This document shows positions 1-5,975 of a stretch of DNA of 9,991 nucleotides, piece by piece. Below the pieces are notes generated by a model. It did not search any database and was not told where the DNA came from. It worked only from the letters and a program-made list of their open reading frames with translations. The stretch's first letter is position 1; every line of letters begins with the position of its first letter. The position numbers were made by a program, and so were the translations under genes. Origin of the DNA: Pseudomonadota bacterium. GTDB lineage: Bacteria > Pseudomonadota > Gammaproteobacteria > Burkholderiales > Burkholderiaceae_C. Location: positions 1 through 9,991 of the forward strand of contig JAEZZU010000111.1 of NCBI GenBank assembly GCA_023418355.1. Direction: 5' to 3'.

Positions 1-98
1 GAAAAACGCAGCGATGTGTCACGGGTGGTGGTGAAGGAAAACAGGCGGTCGGTCCAGTGGTGTACGGACAGGACGCGTTCTTCGAGGAAAGCACTCAT
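1..98 (-). CDS. fpr: Ferredoxin-NADP reductase, N-terminal fragment (runs off the left edge)
   Basis: The first 32 codons are present; the rest lies outside the window. The reverse strand reads ATG at 98-96 and then MSAFLEERVLSVHHW, continuing TDRLFSFTTTRDTSLRF. This is close to the start of bacterial FAD-dependent ferredoxin/flavodoxin-NADP(+) reductases of the Azotobacter/Rhodobacter type, which share an ERVLSVHHW-DxLFSFxxTRxxSLRF pattern. The family moves electrons between NADPH and ferredoxin or flavodoxin in the cytoplasm and helps in oxidative-stress defence. The visible part is the first strands of the FAD-binding barrel; the RxYS flavin motif and NADP domain are not in the window. No good Shine-Dalgarno is visible just upstream. 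The gene diverges from the ABC operon across a 373-base gap. The fragment is short, but the match is specific. Confidence 0.85.
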   Translation of the reverse strand, partial: MSAFLEERVLSVHHWTDRLFSFTTTRDTSLRF

Positions 99-122
99 GA
101 TGAAACAGATGACAGAGGATGC

Positions 123-144
123 AAAAACGGGCACGACATGCCCG
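123..144 (-). terminator. Terminator-like hairpin in the fpr leader
   Basis: Read on the minus strand, CGGGCA (144-139) and TGCCCG (133-128) form a perfect 6-bp stem around a 5-base loop, followed at once by TTTTT (127-123). This has the form of a small intrinsic terminator. It lies 24 bases upstream of the fpr start codon. No convincing minus-strand gene lies upstream for it to end, so it may be a leader attenuator or simply a structured 5' UTR. The structure is seen; the function is inferred. Confidence 0.4.
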
Positions 145-331
145 GGCTTTGAAGCCAGGTGGCGAACCCGCCGAAGCAGCGCGTGCAGCGCAGGAGGGGG
201 TATAGCGGGCTGGCGTTTATGCGAATCAACCGCTTATTGTCGGAGAAATGCGGCGCCACGGGTGAGGATGCGGTCTTTGATTTGATATGGATTAGTAATA
301 AGCACCTAACGAAGCGGCAGGGTTGTGTGTC

Positions 332-361
332 TTGACAACAAATAATGCTCGCAATTAGCAT
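332..361 (+). promoter_or_regulatory. Candidate sigma-70 promoter for the ABC importer operon
   Basis: A consensus -35 box TTGACA (332-337) is followed after 18 bases by TAGCAT (356-361), which matches 4 of 6 positions of TATAAT. Transcription would start near 368, about 100 bases before the binding-protein start codon. An alternative or extra -10 is TATACT at 415-420, but it has no good -35. The assignment rests on hexamer matches only. Confidence 0.45.
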
Positions 362-376
362 AAATAGCTACGTACC

Positions 377-406
377 GTGCAGGAAGCAAGCCCTGCGCAT
401 TTTTTT
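377..406 (+). terminator. Terminator-like hairpin in the leader of the ABC importer operon
   Basis: GTGCAGG (377-383) pairs with CCTGCGC (392-398), 7 pairs including one G-T wobble, around an 8-base loop. A run of seven T follows at 400-406. This resembles an intrinsic terminator on the plus strand. It lies between the candidate promoter and the start codon at 472, with no plus-strand gene upstream to terminate, so transcription attenuation of the importer operon is possible. It could also be an eroded copy of the local repeat family, since ATAAATAGCT (360-369) also nearly pairs with AGCTATATAT (408-417). Confidence 0.4.
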
Positions 407-415
407 GAGCTATAT

Positions 416-432
416 ATACTCAAAATGAGTAT
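416..432. promoter_or_regulatory. Perfect 7-bp palindrome upstream of the binding-protein gene
   Basis: ATACTCA (416-422) and TGAGTAT (426-432) are perfect inverted repeats around AAA. A further TGAG at 406-409 pairs with CTCA at 419-422, so alternative structures are possible. The site lies 40 bases before the start codon and overlaps the possible -10 at 415-420, where a regulator site would be plausible. It may instead be part of a degenerate copy of the intergenic repeat family. No regulator can be named. Confidence 0.35.
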
Positions 433-439
433 TAATAAC

Positions 440-465
440 CAGCGCGTATCCAGCGCTGTGGAGGA
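440..465 (+). promoter_or_regulatory. Hairpin and ribosome binding site of the binding-protein gene
   Basis: CAGCGC (440-445) pairs with GCGCTG (453-458) around a 7-base loop. Immediately after it comes a strong Shine-Dalgarno, GGAGGA (460-465), six bases from the ATG at 472. The heptamer CCAGCGC is also directly repeated at 439-445 and 450-456 with an 11-base period. The ribosome binding site fixes the start at 472 rather than the overlapping out-of-frame ATG at 477. Confidence 0.6.
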
Positions 466-471
466 AGACAT

Positions 472-1677
472 ATGCAATGGCGTTGGACCTGGCCTGCCCT
501 GGCGCTGATGGCCGCAGCTCCTGCCTGGTCGGCACAGGACGTGCTCAAGATCGGCGAAATCAACAGCTACAAGGCCATGCCGGCTTTTCTGGAGCCCTAC
601 AAAAAAGGCATGGAGCTGGCCGTGGAGCAGATCAATGCCACGGGCGGTCTGCTGGGCAAGCAAGTGGTGCTGGTCACGCGCGATGACAACGGCAACCCGG
701 GCGACGCCGTGCGTGCGGCCGAAGAGCTGTACACGCGCGAAAAAATCGATGTGCTGACCGGCTCTTTCCTGTCGCACGTGGGTATGGCGCTGACCGATTA
801 CGCAGGGCAGAAAAAGCGTTTCTTCCTCGCATCAGAGACGCTGACCGACAAGGTGGTCTGGGAGAACGGCAACCGCTACACCTACCGCCTGCGTGGCTCC
901 ACCTACATGCAGACCGCCATGCTGGTCGAAGAAGCCAGGAAGCTGGGCAAGAAGCGCTGGGCCATCGTCTATCCCAACTACGAGTACGGCCAGTCGGCCG
1001 TCGCCACCTTCAAGAAGCTGATGAAGGAGGCGCAGCCGGACATTGAATTTGTGGCCGAACAAGCGCCCCCGCTGGGCAAGATCGATGCAGGCTCCGTGGT
1101 ACAGGCGCTGGCCGATGCCAAGCCCGATGCGATCTTTAACGTGCTGTTCTCCGTGGACCTGGGCAAGTTTGTGCGCGAAGGCAATACACGCGGCCTGTTC
1201 AAGGACCGCGCCGTGGTCGGCTTGCTGTCGGGTGAACCGGAATACCTCGATGCCCTGCGCCAGGAAGCGCCCGAGGGCTGGATCGTGACCGGCTACCCCT
1301 GGTACGCGATCAAAACACCGGAGCACGATGCCTTTCTGAAGGCCTACCAGGCCAAGTTCAAGGACTATCCGCGCCTGGGCACCATCGTGGGCTACAACGC
1401 CATCCAATCCTTGGCGGCAGGCATTGAAAAAGCGGGCAGCACCGACACCGAAGCGCTGATCAAAGCTTTCAAGGGCTTGAACGTGGATACGCCTTGGGGC
1501 CAGATCACCTATCGCCCGCAGGACAACCAGTCCACCATGGGGGCCTATGTAGGCAAGACCACGTACAGCAAGGACCTGAAGCGCGGTGTGATGGTGGACT
1601 TCTACTACGCGGACGGCAAGGACTACCAGCCCTCGGATGAGGTCGTGAAAAAACTGCGCCCTGCCAAGGCCCAGTAA
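472..1677 (+). CDS. Periplasmic substrate-binding protein of a branched-chain amino acid-type ABC importer
   Basis: The 401-residue product should be exported to the periplasm, where it captures a small solute and delivers it to the permease encoded next. A signal peptide is visible: MQWRWTWP, then a hydrophobic stretch to about residue 17, with likely cleavage near AWS-A (20/21). The mature protein begins DVLKIGEINSYK and shows type I periplasmic-binding (Leu/Ile/Val, Peripla_BP_6) features: YKKGMELAVEQINATGG at 43-59, VVLVTRDDNGNPGDAVRAAE at 65-84, and WAIVYPNYEYGQSA at 163-176. Length fits the family. The start is supported by GGAGGA six bases upstream. It is first in the operon and is followed by a 125-base gap carrying a nested repeat. 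Members of this family bind amino acids, amides, urea or aromatic acids; the ligand here cannot be read, so no liv symbol is given. Confidence 0.85.
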   Translation: MQWRWTWPALALMAAAPAWSAQDVLKIGEINSYKAMPAFLEPYKKGMELAVEQINATGGLLGKQVVLVTRDDNGNPGDAVRAAEELYTREKIDVLTGSFLSHVGMALTDYAGQKKRFFLASETLTDKVVWENGNRYTYRLRGSTYMQTAMLVEEARKLGKKRWAIVYPNYEYGQSAVATFKKLMKEAQPDIEFVAEQAPPLGKIDAGSVVQALADAKPDAIFNVLFSVDLGKFVREGNTRGLFKDRAVVGLLSGEPEYLDALRQEAPEGWIVTGYPWYAIKTPEHDAFLKAYQAKFKDYPRLGTIVGYNAIQSLAAGIEKAGSTDTEALIKAFKGLNVDTPWGQITYRPQDNQSTMGAYVGKTTYSKDLKRGVMVDFYYADGKDYQPSDEVVKKLRPAKAQ

Positions 1678-1694
1678 ACCCGCCAAGGTTCAAG

Positions 1695-1784
1695 AAAAAT
1701 AGCTGCTAGCGCTGATGATTGCTGCGTTTGAAATAGTTTTGTTTTTCAAACCAAGGAGTAACAAGCGCTGGCAGCTATGTTTTT
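1695..1784. repeat. Nested inverted repeat (copy A) between binding-protein and permease genes
   Basis: The outer arms are AAAAATAGCTGCTAGCGCT (1695-1713) and its near-complement at 1764-1784, which reads AGCGCTGGCAGCTATGTTTTT; one mismatch and one extra base separate them. Inside lies a perfect 8-bp pair, GTTTGAAA (1726-1733) and TTTCAAAC (1744-1751). The A-rich left end and T-rich right end make it terminator-like on both strands. A related element is at 5206-5310. It sits inside an operon, so it may lower expression of the distal genes relative to the binding protein or stabilise the upstream mRNA. I associate such elements with Comamonadaceae intergenic repeats from memory. Confidence 0.75.
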
Positions 1785-1802
1785 AAAGAAAGCTGCTGTG
1801 CA

Positions 1803-3707
1803 ATGAGTGCTTCTGGCCTGCTGGCCCAATTGCTCAACGGACTGGCCAGCGCCTCGTCGCTGTTCCTTGTCTCGGTGGGGCTGTCCTTGATTTTTGGCGT
1901 CACGCGCATCATCAATTTTGCGCATGGTTCCTTCTTCATGCTGGGCGCGTACCTCGCGTTTTCCAGCGTGGAAACGCTGGAGCCCGTGATTGGTTTCTGG
2001 CCTGCCCTATTGCTCGCGCCCATCGCGTGTGGATTGCTCGGTGCGTTGACCGAAATCGGCCTGCTGCGCCGCATCTACAAAGCACCGGAGCTGTTCCAGT
2101 TGCTGGCGACTTTTGCACTGGTGCTGGTCATCAAAGATGCGGCCTTGTGGCTGTGGGGGCCAGAAGAATTATTTGGCCCGCGCGCGGCGGGCTTGGAAGG
2201 CTCCCTTGAGATTCTGGGACGCCAGTTTCCAACGTATGACTTGCTCTTGATCGCCGTCGGCCCGCTGGTGCTGCTGGGCCTGCACCTGCTGCTGACGCGC
2301 ACCCGCTTTGGCACGCTGGTGCGCGCGGCCACGCAAGACCGTGAAATGGTCGGCGCGCTGGGCGTGAATCAGGCATGGTTGTTTACGGCAGTGTTTGCGC
2401 TGGGCACGCTGCTCGCAGGCCTGGCTGGAGCGCTGCAATTGCCGCGTGAACCCGCGAGTCTGGAAATGGACATGACCACCATTGGCGCAGCCTTTGTGGT
2501 GGTGGTGGTCGGCGGCATGGGCAGCATTCCCGGGGCGTTTGTGGCAGCGCTGTTGATTGCCGAAATCAAGGCCGTGTGCATCTGGCTGGGCGTGCAGGAC
2601 ATTGCGGGCGTGGAAGTCTCTTTTTCCAAGCTCACGCTGGTCGTGGAATTCCTCGTGATGGCTGCCGTGCTGGTCTGGCGGCCCTGGGGCCTGATGGGCA
2701 AGCCGCAAGCTCTGTCACGCCACACAGGCGCGCCAGAGCAGCCGCTGTGCACCAGCAACCGCCACAGCGTGCTGGCATGGGCGGCGCTGATTTGCGTGCT
2801 GCTGTGCTCGCCCCTGCTGCTACCTGCGGACAACTACGCCACCGTGCTGCTGACGGACATGCTGATTGCTGCGCTGTTTGCGGCCAGCCTGCACTTTATT
2901 CTGGGACCCGGCGGCATGCATTCCTTTGGTCACGCCGCCTACTTTGGCCTCGGCGCTTATGGCGCAGCACTGGCCGTGCGTGTACTGGATTTGCCAATGG
3001 AAGCCGCGCTGTTCTTTGGTCCGCTGACGGCGGCTGCAGGCGCCTTGCTCTACGGCTGGTTCTGCGTGCGTTTAAGCGGCGTGTATCTGACCATGCTCAC
3101 ACTCGCGTTTGCGCAAATCACGTGGGCCATCGTGTTCCAGTGGGATGGCTTTACCGGCGGCAGCAATGGCCTGACGGGCGTGTGGCCCAGCGAGTGGGCA
3201 TCGGGCAGTTCGGCGTTTTACTGGCTGGCCTTGGCGCTGTGTGCAGGCGGCATTTATCTGCTGCGCCGCATGCTGTTCTCGCCGCTCGGCTACGCGCTGC
3301 GTGCAGCGCGTGATTCGGTCTTGAGAGCCGATGCGATTGGGCTTGATGTACGCCGCATCCAATGGACGGCATTTGTCATCGCAGGTGCCTTCGCAGGCAT
3401 TGCTGGCGCGTTGTTTGTGTTCTCCAAAGGCAGCGTCGCACCCGATGCGTTGAGTGTGACGAAAAGCGTTGATGGGCTGGTCATGGTGCTGCTCGGCGGC
3501 ATTCAAACGCTGGCTGGCCCTGTGGTGGGCTCCGCTGTATTCACCTGGCTGCATGACACCGTAGCCCGCAACACCGATTACTGGCGCGCGATGATGGGCG
3601 GCATCATGCTCGTGCTGGTGCTGCTGTTCCCGCAAGGCATTGCTGGTTTTGCGCAGCAGGTGCAGGTGTGGTTTGCTGCAAAAAAGAAAGTGCAGGTGGC
3701 GCCATGA
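1803..3707 (+). CDS. Fused LivH-LivM permease of a branched-chain amino acid-type ABC importer
   Basis: This 634-residue inner-membrane protein carries two permease units that are usually separate proteins. Residues 1 to about 300 are LivH-like: NFAHGSFFMLGAY at 38-50, an EAA-type loop around RAATQDREMVGALGVN (174-189), GGMGSIPGAF at 237-246 and RPWGLMG at 293-299. A polar linker at about 300-321 leads to a LivM-like half: SFGHAAYFGLGAYGAA at 374-389, SGVYLTMLTLAFAQI at 425-439, an EAA-type loop around AARDSVLRADAIGLDV (501-516) and GGIQTLAGPVVGS at 565-577. Each half has multiple hydrophobic helices. The frame is open throughout, so this is not a frameshift artefact within the window. The start is chosen because MSASGLLAQLLNGL matches LivH N-termini, although the Shine-Dalgarno is weak. 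The stop overlaps the next start as ATGA. Confidence 0.9.
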   Translation: MSASGLLAQLLNGLASASSLFLVSVGLSLIFGVTRIINFAHGSFFMLGAYLAFSSVETLEPVIGFWPALLLAPIACGLLGALTEIGLLRRIYKAPELFQLLATFALVLVIKDAALWLWGPEELFGPRAAGLEGSLEILGRQFPTYDLLLIAVGPLVLLGLHLLLTRTRFGTLVRAATQDREMVGALGVNQAWLFTAVFALGTLLAGLAGALQLPREPASLEMDMTTIGAAFVVVVVGGMGSIPGAFVAALLIAEIKAVCIWLGVQDIAGVEVSFSKLTLVVEFLVMAAVLVWRPWGLMGKPQALSRHTGAPEQPLCTSNRHSVLAWAALICVLLCSPLLLPADNYATVLLTDMLIAALFAASLHFILGPGGMHSFGHAAYFGLGAYGAALAVRVLDLPMEAALFFGPLTAAAGALLYGWFCVRLSGVYLTMLTLAFAQITWAIVFQWDGFTGGSNGLTGVWPSEWASGSSAFYWLALALCAGGIYLLRRMLFSPLGYALRAARDSVLRADAIGLDVRRIQWTAFVIAGAFAGIAGALFVFSKGSVAPDALSVTKSVDGLVMVLLGGIQTLAGPVVGSAVFTWLHDTVARNTDYWRAMMGGIMLVLVLLFPQGIAGFAQQVQVWFAAKKKVQVAP

Positions 3708-4468
3708 CGGCTTTGCTGCAAGTGCAGAACATCAGCAAATCTTTTGGCGGTGTGCAGGCCGTGCGCGATGTGTCGTTCAGCTTGCATGCCGGTGAAATGC
3801 TGGCGCTGATTGGCCCGAATGGCGCAGGCAAATCGACCACCTTCAACATGGTCGGCGGTCAGCTCACGCCGGATGCTGGCAGCGTGCTGCTGCAGGGCGA
3901 CAACATCGCCGGTCTGGCACCCCGCGCCATCTGGCGCAAGGGTGTGGGGCGCACGTTTCAGATTGCGCAGACTTTTGCCTCGCTCACGGTGGTGGAGAAC
4001 GTGCAGATGGCATTGCTCTCGCATGACCGGCGGATTTTCAGTTGGTGGCCGCGTGCGGCCCATCACCGCCGCCATGACGCGCTGGCATTGCTGGAACAGG
4101 TCGGCATGGCAGCACAGGCCGATCGCGCCTGTTCGGAACTGGCCTATGGCGATGTGAAGCGCGTGGAACTGGCCATTGCCTTGGCGCACGACCCCCAGCT
4201 GCTGCTGATGGACGAGCCCACTGCCGGCATGGCCCCCGGTGAGCGCGTGGCGCTGATGCAATTGACGCGAGAACTCGCGCAGCAGCGCCGCATGGGCGTG
4301 CTGTTTACCGAGCACAGCATGGACGTGGTGTTTGGCCAGGCAGACCGCGTGGCCGTGCTGGTGCGTGGCAAGTTGTTGGCGCAAGGCACGCCCCAGCAAG
4401 TGCGTGAGGATGAGCGCGTGCAGCAAGCCTATTTGGGCACGGGTCTGGTGTTGGAGAAAAACCTATGA
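3704..4468 (+). CDS. LivG-like ABC transporter ATP-binding protein
   Basis: This is one of the two cytoplasmic ATPases that power the importer. The 254-residue product has Walker A GPNGAGKST at 37-45, the Q-loop at Gln86 (RTFQIAQTF), an ABC signature of the LivG form (LAYGD, 146-150), Walker B LLLMDEP at 166-172 and the H-loop His204 (TEHSMD). The length fits LivG (about 255). The ATG at 3704 overlaps the permease stop in the ATGA arrangement, with AGGTGG four bases upstream. An in-frame ATG at 3668 would add 12 residues lying inside the permease gene and is less likely. Translational coupling with the permease is expected. LAYG replaces LSGG as in known LivG proteins, so this is not a defect. 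Confidence 0.9.
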   Translation: MTALLQVQNISKSFGGVQAVRDVSFSLHAGEMLALIGPNGAGKSTTFNMVGGQLTPDAGSVLLQGDNIAGLAPRAIWRKGVGRTFQIAQTFASLTVVENVQMALLSHDRRIFSWWPRAAHHRRHDALALLEQVGMAAQADRACSELAYGDVKRVELAIALAHDPQLLLMDEPTAGMAPGERVALMQLTRELAQQRRMGVLFTEHSMDVVFGQADRVAVLVRGKLLAQGTPQQVREDERVQQAYLGTGLVLEKNL

Positions 4469-5199
4469 ACAGCGCGCAAACATTGCTGCAAGTCGAAGGC
4501 TTGAACGCCTGGTATGGCGCAGCGCACATCTTGCATGGCGTGTCTTTGAGTGTGGGCCGTGGCGAAGTTGTGGCGCTGATGGGGCGCAATGGCGCGGGCA
4601 AATCGACCACGCTCAAATCGATTGCAGGCTTGGTCGAACGCCGCGACGGAAAAACACTTTTCATGGGTGCAGACATCAGCCGCAAGGCCTCGCACCAGAT
4701 TGCGCGACTGGGGCTGGGTTATGTGCCCGAAGACCGGCGCATTTTCACAGAGCTGACGGTGCTGGAAAACCTCGAAGTCGGCCGCCAGAAAGCACGTCAC
4801 TGGCCCGGTGGAGAAGCACTGCCGCACTGGACGCCTGAAAAGCTTTTTTCGCTGTTTCCGAACCTGGGCGAAATGCCGCAGCGCCCCGGCGGGCAAATGA
4901 GCGGCGGCGAGCAGCAAATGCTCACCGTGGCGCGCACGCTGATGGGGCAGCCTTATGTGGTGCTGCTCGATGAGCCTTCCGAAGGCGTTGCACCGCTGAT
5001 CGTCGAGCAGATGGCGAAAACCATTTTGCAGCTCAAGGCGCAGGGCATTGGCATTTTGCTCAGCGAGCAGAATCTGCCATTTGCCCAAGTCGTTGCCGAC
5101 CGCGCCTATGTGCTGGAAAAAGGACAGATTGTGTACAGCGGCGCAATGGCCGATGTGGCGGGCAATGTGGAAGTCCGTCAGCAATATCTGGGCGTGTGA
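4465..5199 (+). CDS. LivF-like ABC transporter ATP-binding protein
   Basis: This is the second ATPase of the importer, expected to pair with the LivG-like subunit under the fused permease. The 244-residue product has Walker A GRNGAGKST at 40-48, a Q-loop region VPEDRRIF at 87-94, a canonical signature MSGGEQQ at 145-151 and Walker B VVLLDEP at 165-171. The usual switch histidine is replaced by Gln202 in LSEQN (199-203), as is normal for LivF. The start codon overlaps the previous stop (ATGA) and GGAG lies nine bases upstream. It is the last gene of the operon: the next gene is convergent, and the inverted repeat at 5206-5310 probably ends the transcript. Confidence 0.9.
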   Translation: MNSAQTLLQVEGLNAWYGAAHILHGVSLSVGRGEVVALMGRNGAGKSTTLKSIAGLVERRDGKTLFMGADISRKASHQIARLGLGYVPEDRRIFTELTVLENLEVGRQKARHWPGGEALPHWTPEKLFSLFPNLGEMPQRPGGQMSGGEQQMLTVARTLMGQPYVVLLDEPSEGVAPLIVEQMAKTILQLKAQGIGILLSEQNLPFAQVVADRAYVLEKGQIVYSGAMADVAGNVEVRQQYLGV

Positions 5200-5205
5200 A
5201 AACGC

Positions 5206-5310
5206 CTTTTCAAAAATTGAAGCTACCAGCGCTTGATATTGCTTGTTTTCACTGGTAAAGCAGTGTGAAAGCAAGACTGCATCAGCGCAAGCTGCTCTGA
5301 TTTTGAAAAG
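5206..5310. repeat. Nested inverted repeat (copy B), probable bidirectional terminator
   Basis: The outermost arms are perfect: CTTTTCAAAA (5206-5215) and TTTTGAAAAG (5301-5310). Pairing continues imperfectly inward through AGCTACCAGCGCTTGAT and the right-hand ATCAGCGCAAGCTGCTC. An inner stem pairs CTTGTTTTCACTG (5242-5254) with CAGTGTGAAAGCAAG (5261-5275), with small gaps. The left half shares AAAAAT, AGCT, AGCGCT, GAT and ATTGCT in order with copy A at 1695-1784. It lies seven bases after the livF stop and 24 bases before the stop of the convergent glutathione transferase gene. Ending both transcripts is the likely role. Confidence 0.7.
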
Positions 5311-5334
5311 TGATTTGCAAGTGCATGACCAGCA

Positions 5335-5934
5335 CTACGCAAACTTGGTGTGCGCCAAGGATGCCCGTTGTTCAGCCTGTTGCAGCCACTGGTGCAGCTG
5401 TGGATAGTCCTCCGCAGGGAACCACGCAGGCAAGCGAAACTGCACATAGGCCAGCGCGACGGCAGTCGCAATCTGGTCCAGCGTGATGTGCGTCTGCACA
5501 GGTGCTGAAAGATGTTTTTCAAGTTGCGACAGTGCGCGTGACATCGCAGCCAAACGGCGCTGTCCCATCACACTGGCGTCGGCTGCAGCACCTTCGTGCT
5601 TGCGTGCAATCACCACGTTGAATGCCGCTTCCATCAGACCATAGGCCACGCTGGTGCGCGCGAGCACGGGGCCGATCTGCTGCGGTGGAATCAGAGGCGC
5701 ACCGCTGCCCATGTGGTCCAGGTACTGCGCAATCAATAGCGATTCGGCAATCGCAGTTCCATCGTCCGTGACCAGCACGGGAATGCGCCCCTGCGGGTGC
5801 CGGGCGAGCAGTGCGGGGTCGTTGTTCCACGGATCGCACCAGACCAGCTGCAGCTGGTCAGACAGGCCTTTTTCCAGCGCGACAACGCGGGCCACACGGG
5901 CAAAGGGAGAAGTGGCGTTCAGAAGGAGTTGCAT
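5335..5934 (-). CDS. Glutathione S-transferase-like protein
   Basis: The 199-residue product has the two-domain GST layout. The N-terminal thioredoxin-like domain starts MQLLLNATSPFARVARV, where Ser9 of the SPFARV segment is the probable glutathione-activating residue. IPVLV (51-55) carries the conserved cis-proline at Pro52, and AESLLIAQYL (63-72) is the glutathione-binding Glu-Ser turn. The C-terminal half is helical, with TLDQIATAVAL (151-161) at the family's N-capping region. It resembles small YibF-type bacterial GSTs; the substrate is unknown. It would act in the cytoplasm, conjugating glutathione to electrophiles or reducing peroxides. It lies 41 bases downstream of the MFS gene on the same strand, so co-transcription is likely. 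No Shine-Dalgarno is visible before the ATG at 5934, so the start or expression level is less certain. Confidence 0.85.
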   Translation of the reverse strand: MQLLLNATSPFARVARVVALEKGLSDQLQLVWCDPWNNDPALLARHPQGRIPVLVTDDGTAIAESLLIAQYLDHMGSGAPLIPPQQIGPVLARTSVAYGLMEAAFNVVIARKHEGAAADASVMGQRRLAAMSRALSQLEKHLSAPVQTHITLDQIATAVALAYVQFRLPAWFPAEDYPQLHQWLQQAEQRASLAHTKFA

Positions 5935-5975
5935 GGTGGAGGTTCAGAAAAAAATGGAAGCTGCCGGCGCAGATT

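Larger units (their letters stand above)
99..471. other. Divergent intergenic region between fpr and the ABC importer operon
   Basis: This 373-base gap has no convincing gene; the open frames crossing it show no recognisable protein. It holds the terminator-like hairpin before fpr, a candidate promoter reading toward the binding-protein gene, a second terminator-like hairpin, a palindrome, and the hairpin and ribosome binding site of the binding-protein gene, each listed separately. Bases 145-330 show no structure I can interpret. A promoter for fpr must lie here, but no hexamer pair stands out. AT content rises sharply from about 270 to 440. Confidence 0.7.

Noticed and set aside
95..361. 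An 88-codon minus-strand frame in the gap upstream of fpr
   Set aside because: It has no recognisable domain, ends inside the fpr start and contains the terminator-like hairpin; it is more likely leader DNA.
3668..3703. An upstream ATG for the LivG-like gene that would add 12 residues
   Set aside because: The extra residues lie in the end of the permease gene and do not resemble LivG N-termini, while the ATGA overlap at 3704 with AGGTGG upstream matches the next gene junction.
4139..4153. Non-canonical ABC signature LAYGD in the LivG-like ATPase
   Set aside because: LivG proteins normally have LAYG in place of LSGG, so this is a family feature and not a lesion.
3578..4426. A 282-codon minus-strand open frame opposite the permease end and livG
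   Set aside because: It runs across two clear plus-strand genes with Walker and permease motifs and has a shadow-like His/Gln-rich composition. The similar frames at 832-1686 and 4429-5274 were rejected for the same reason.
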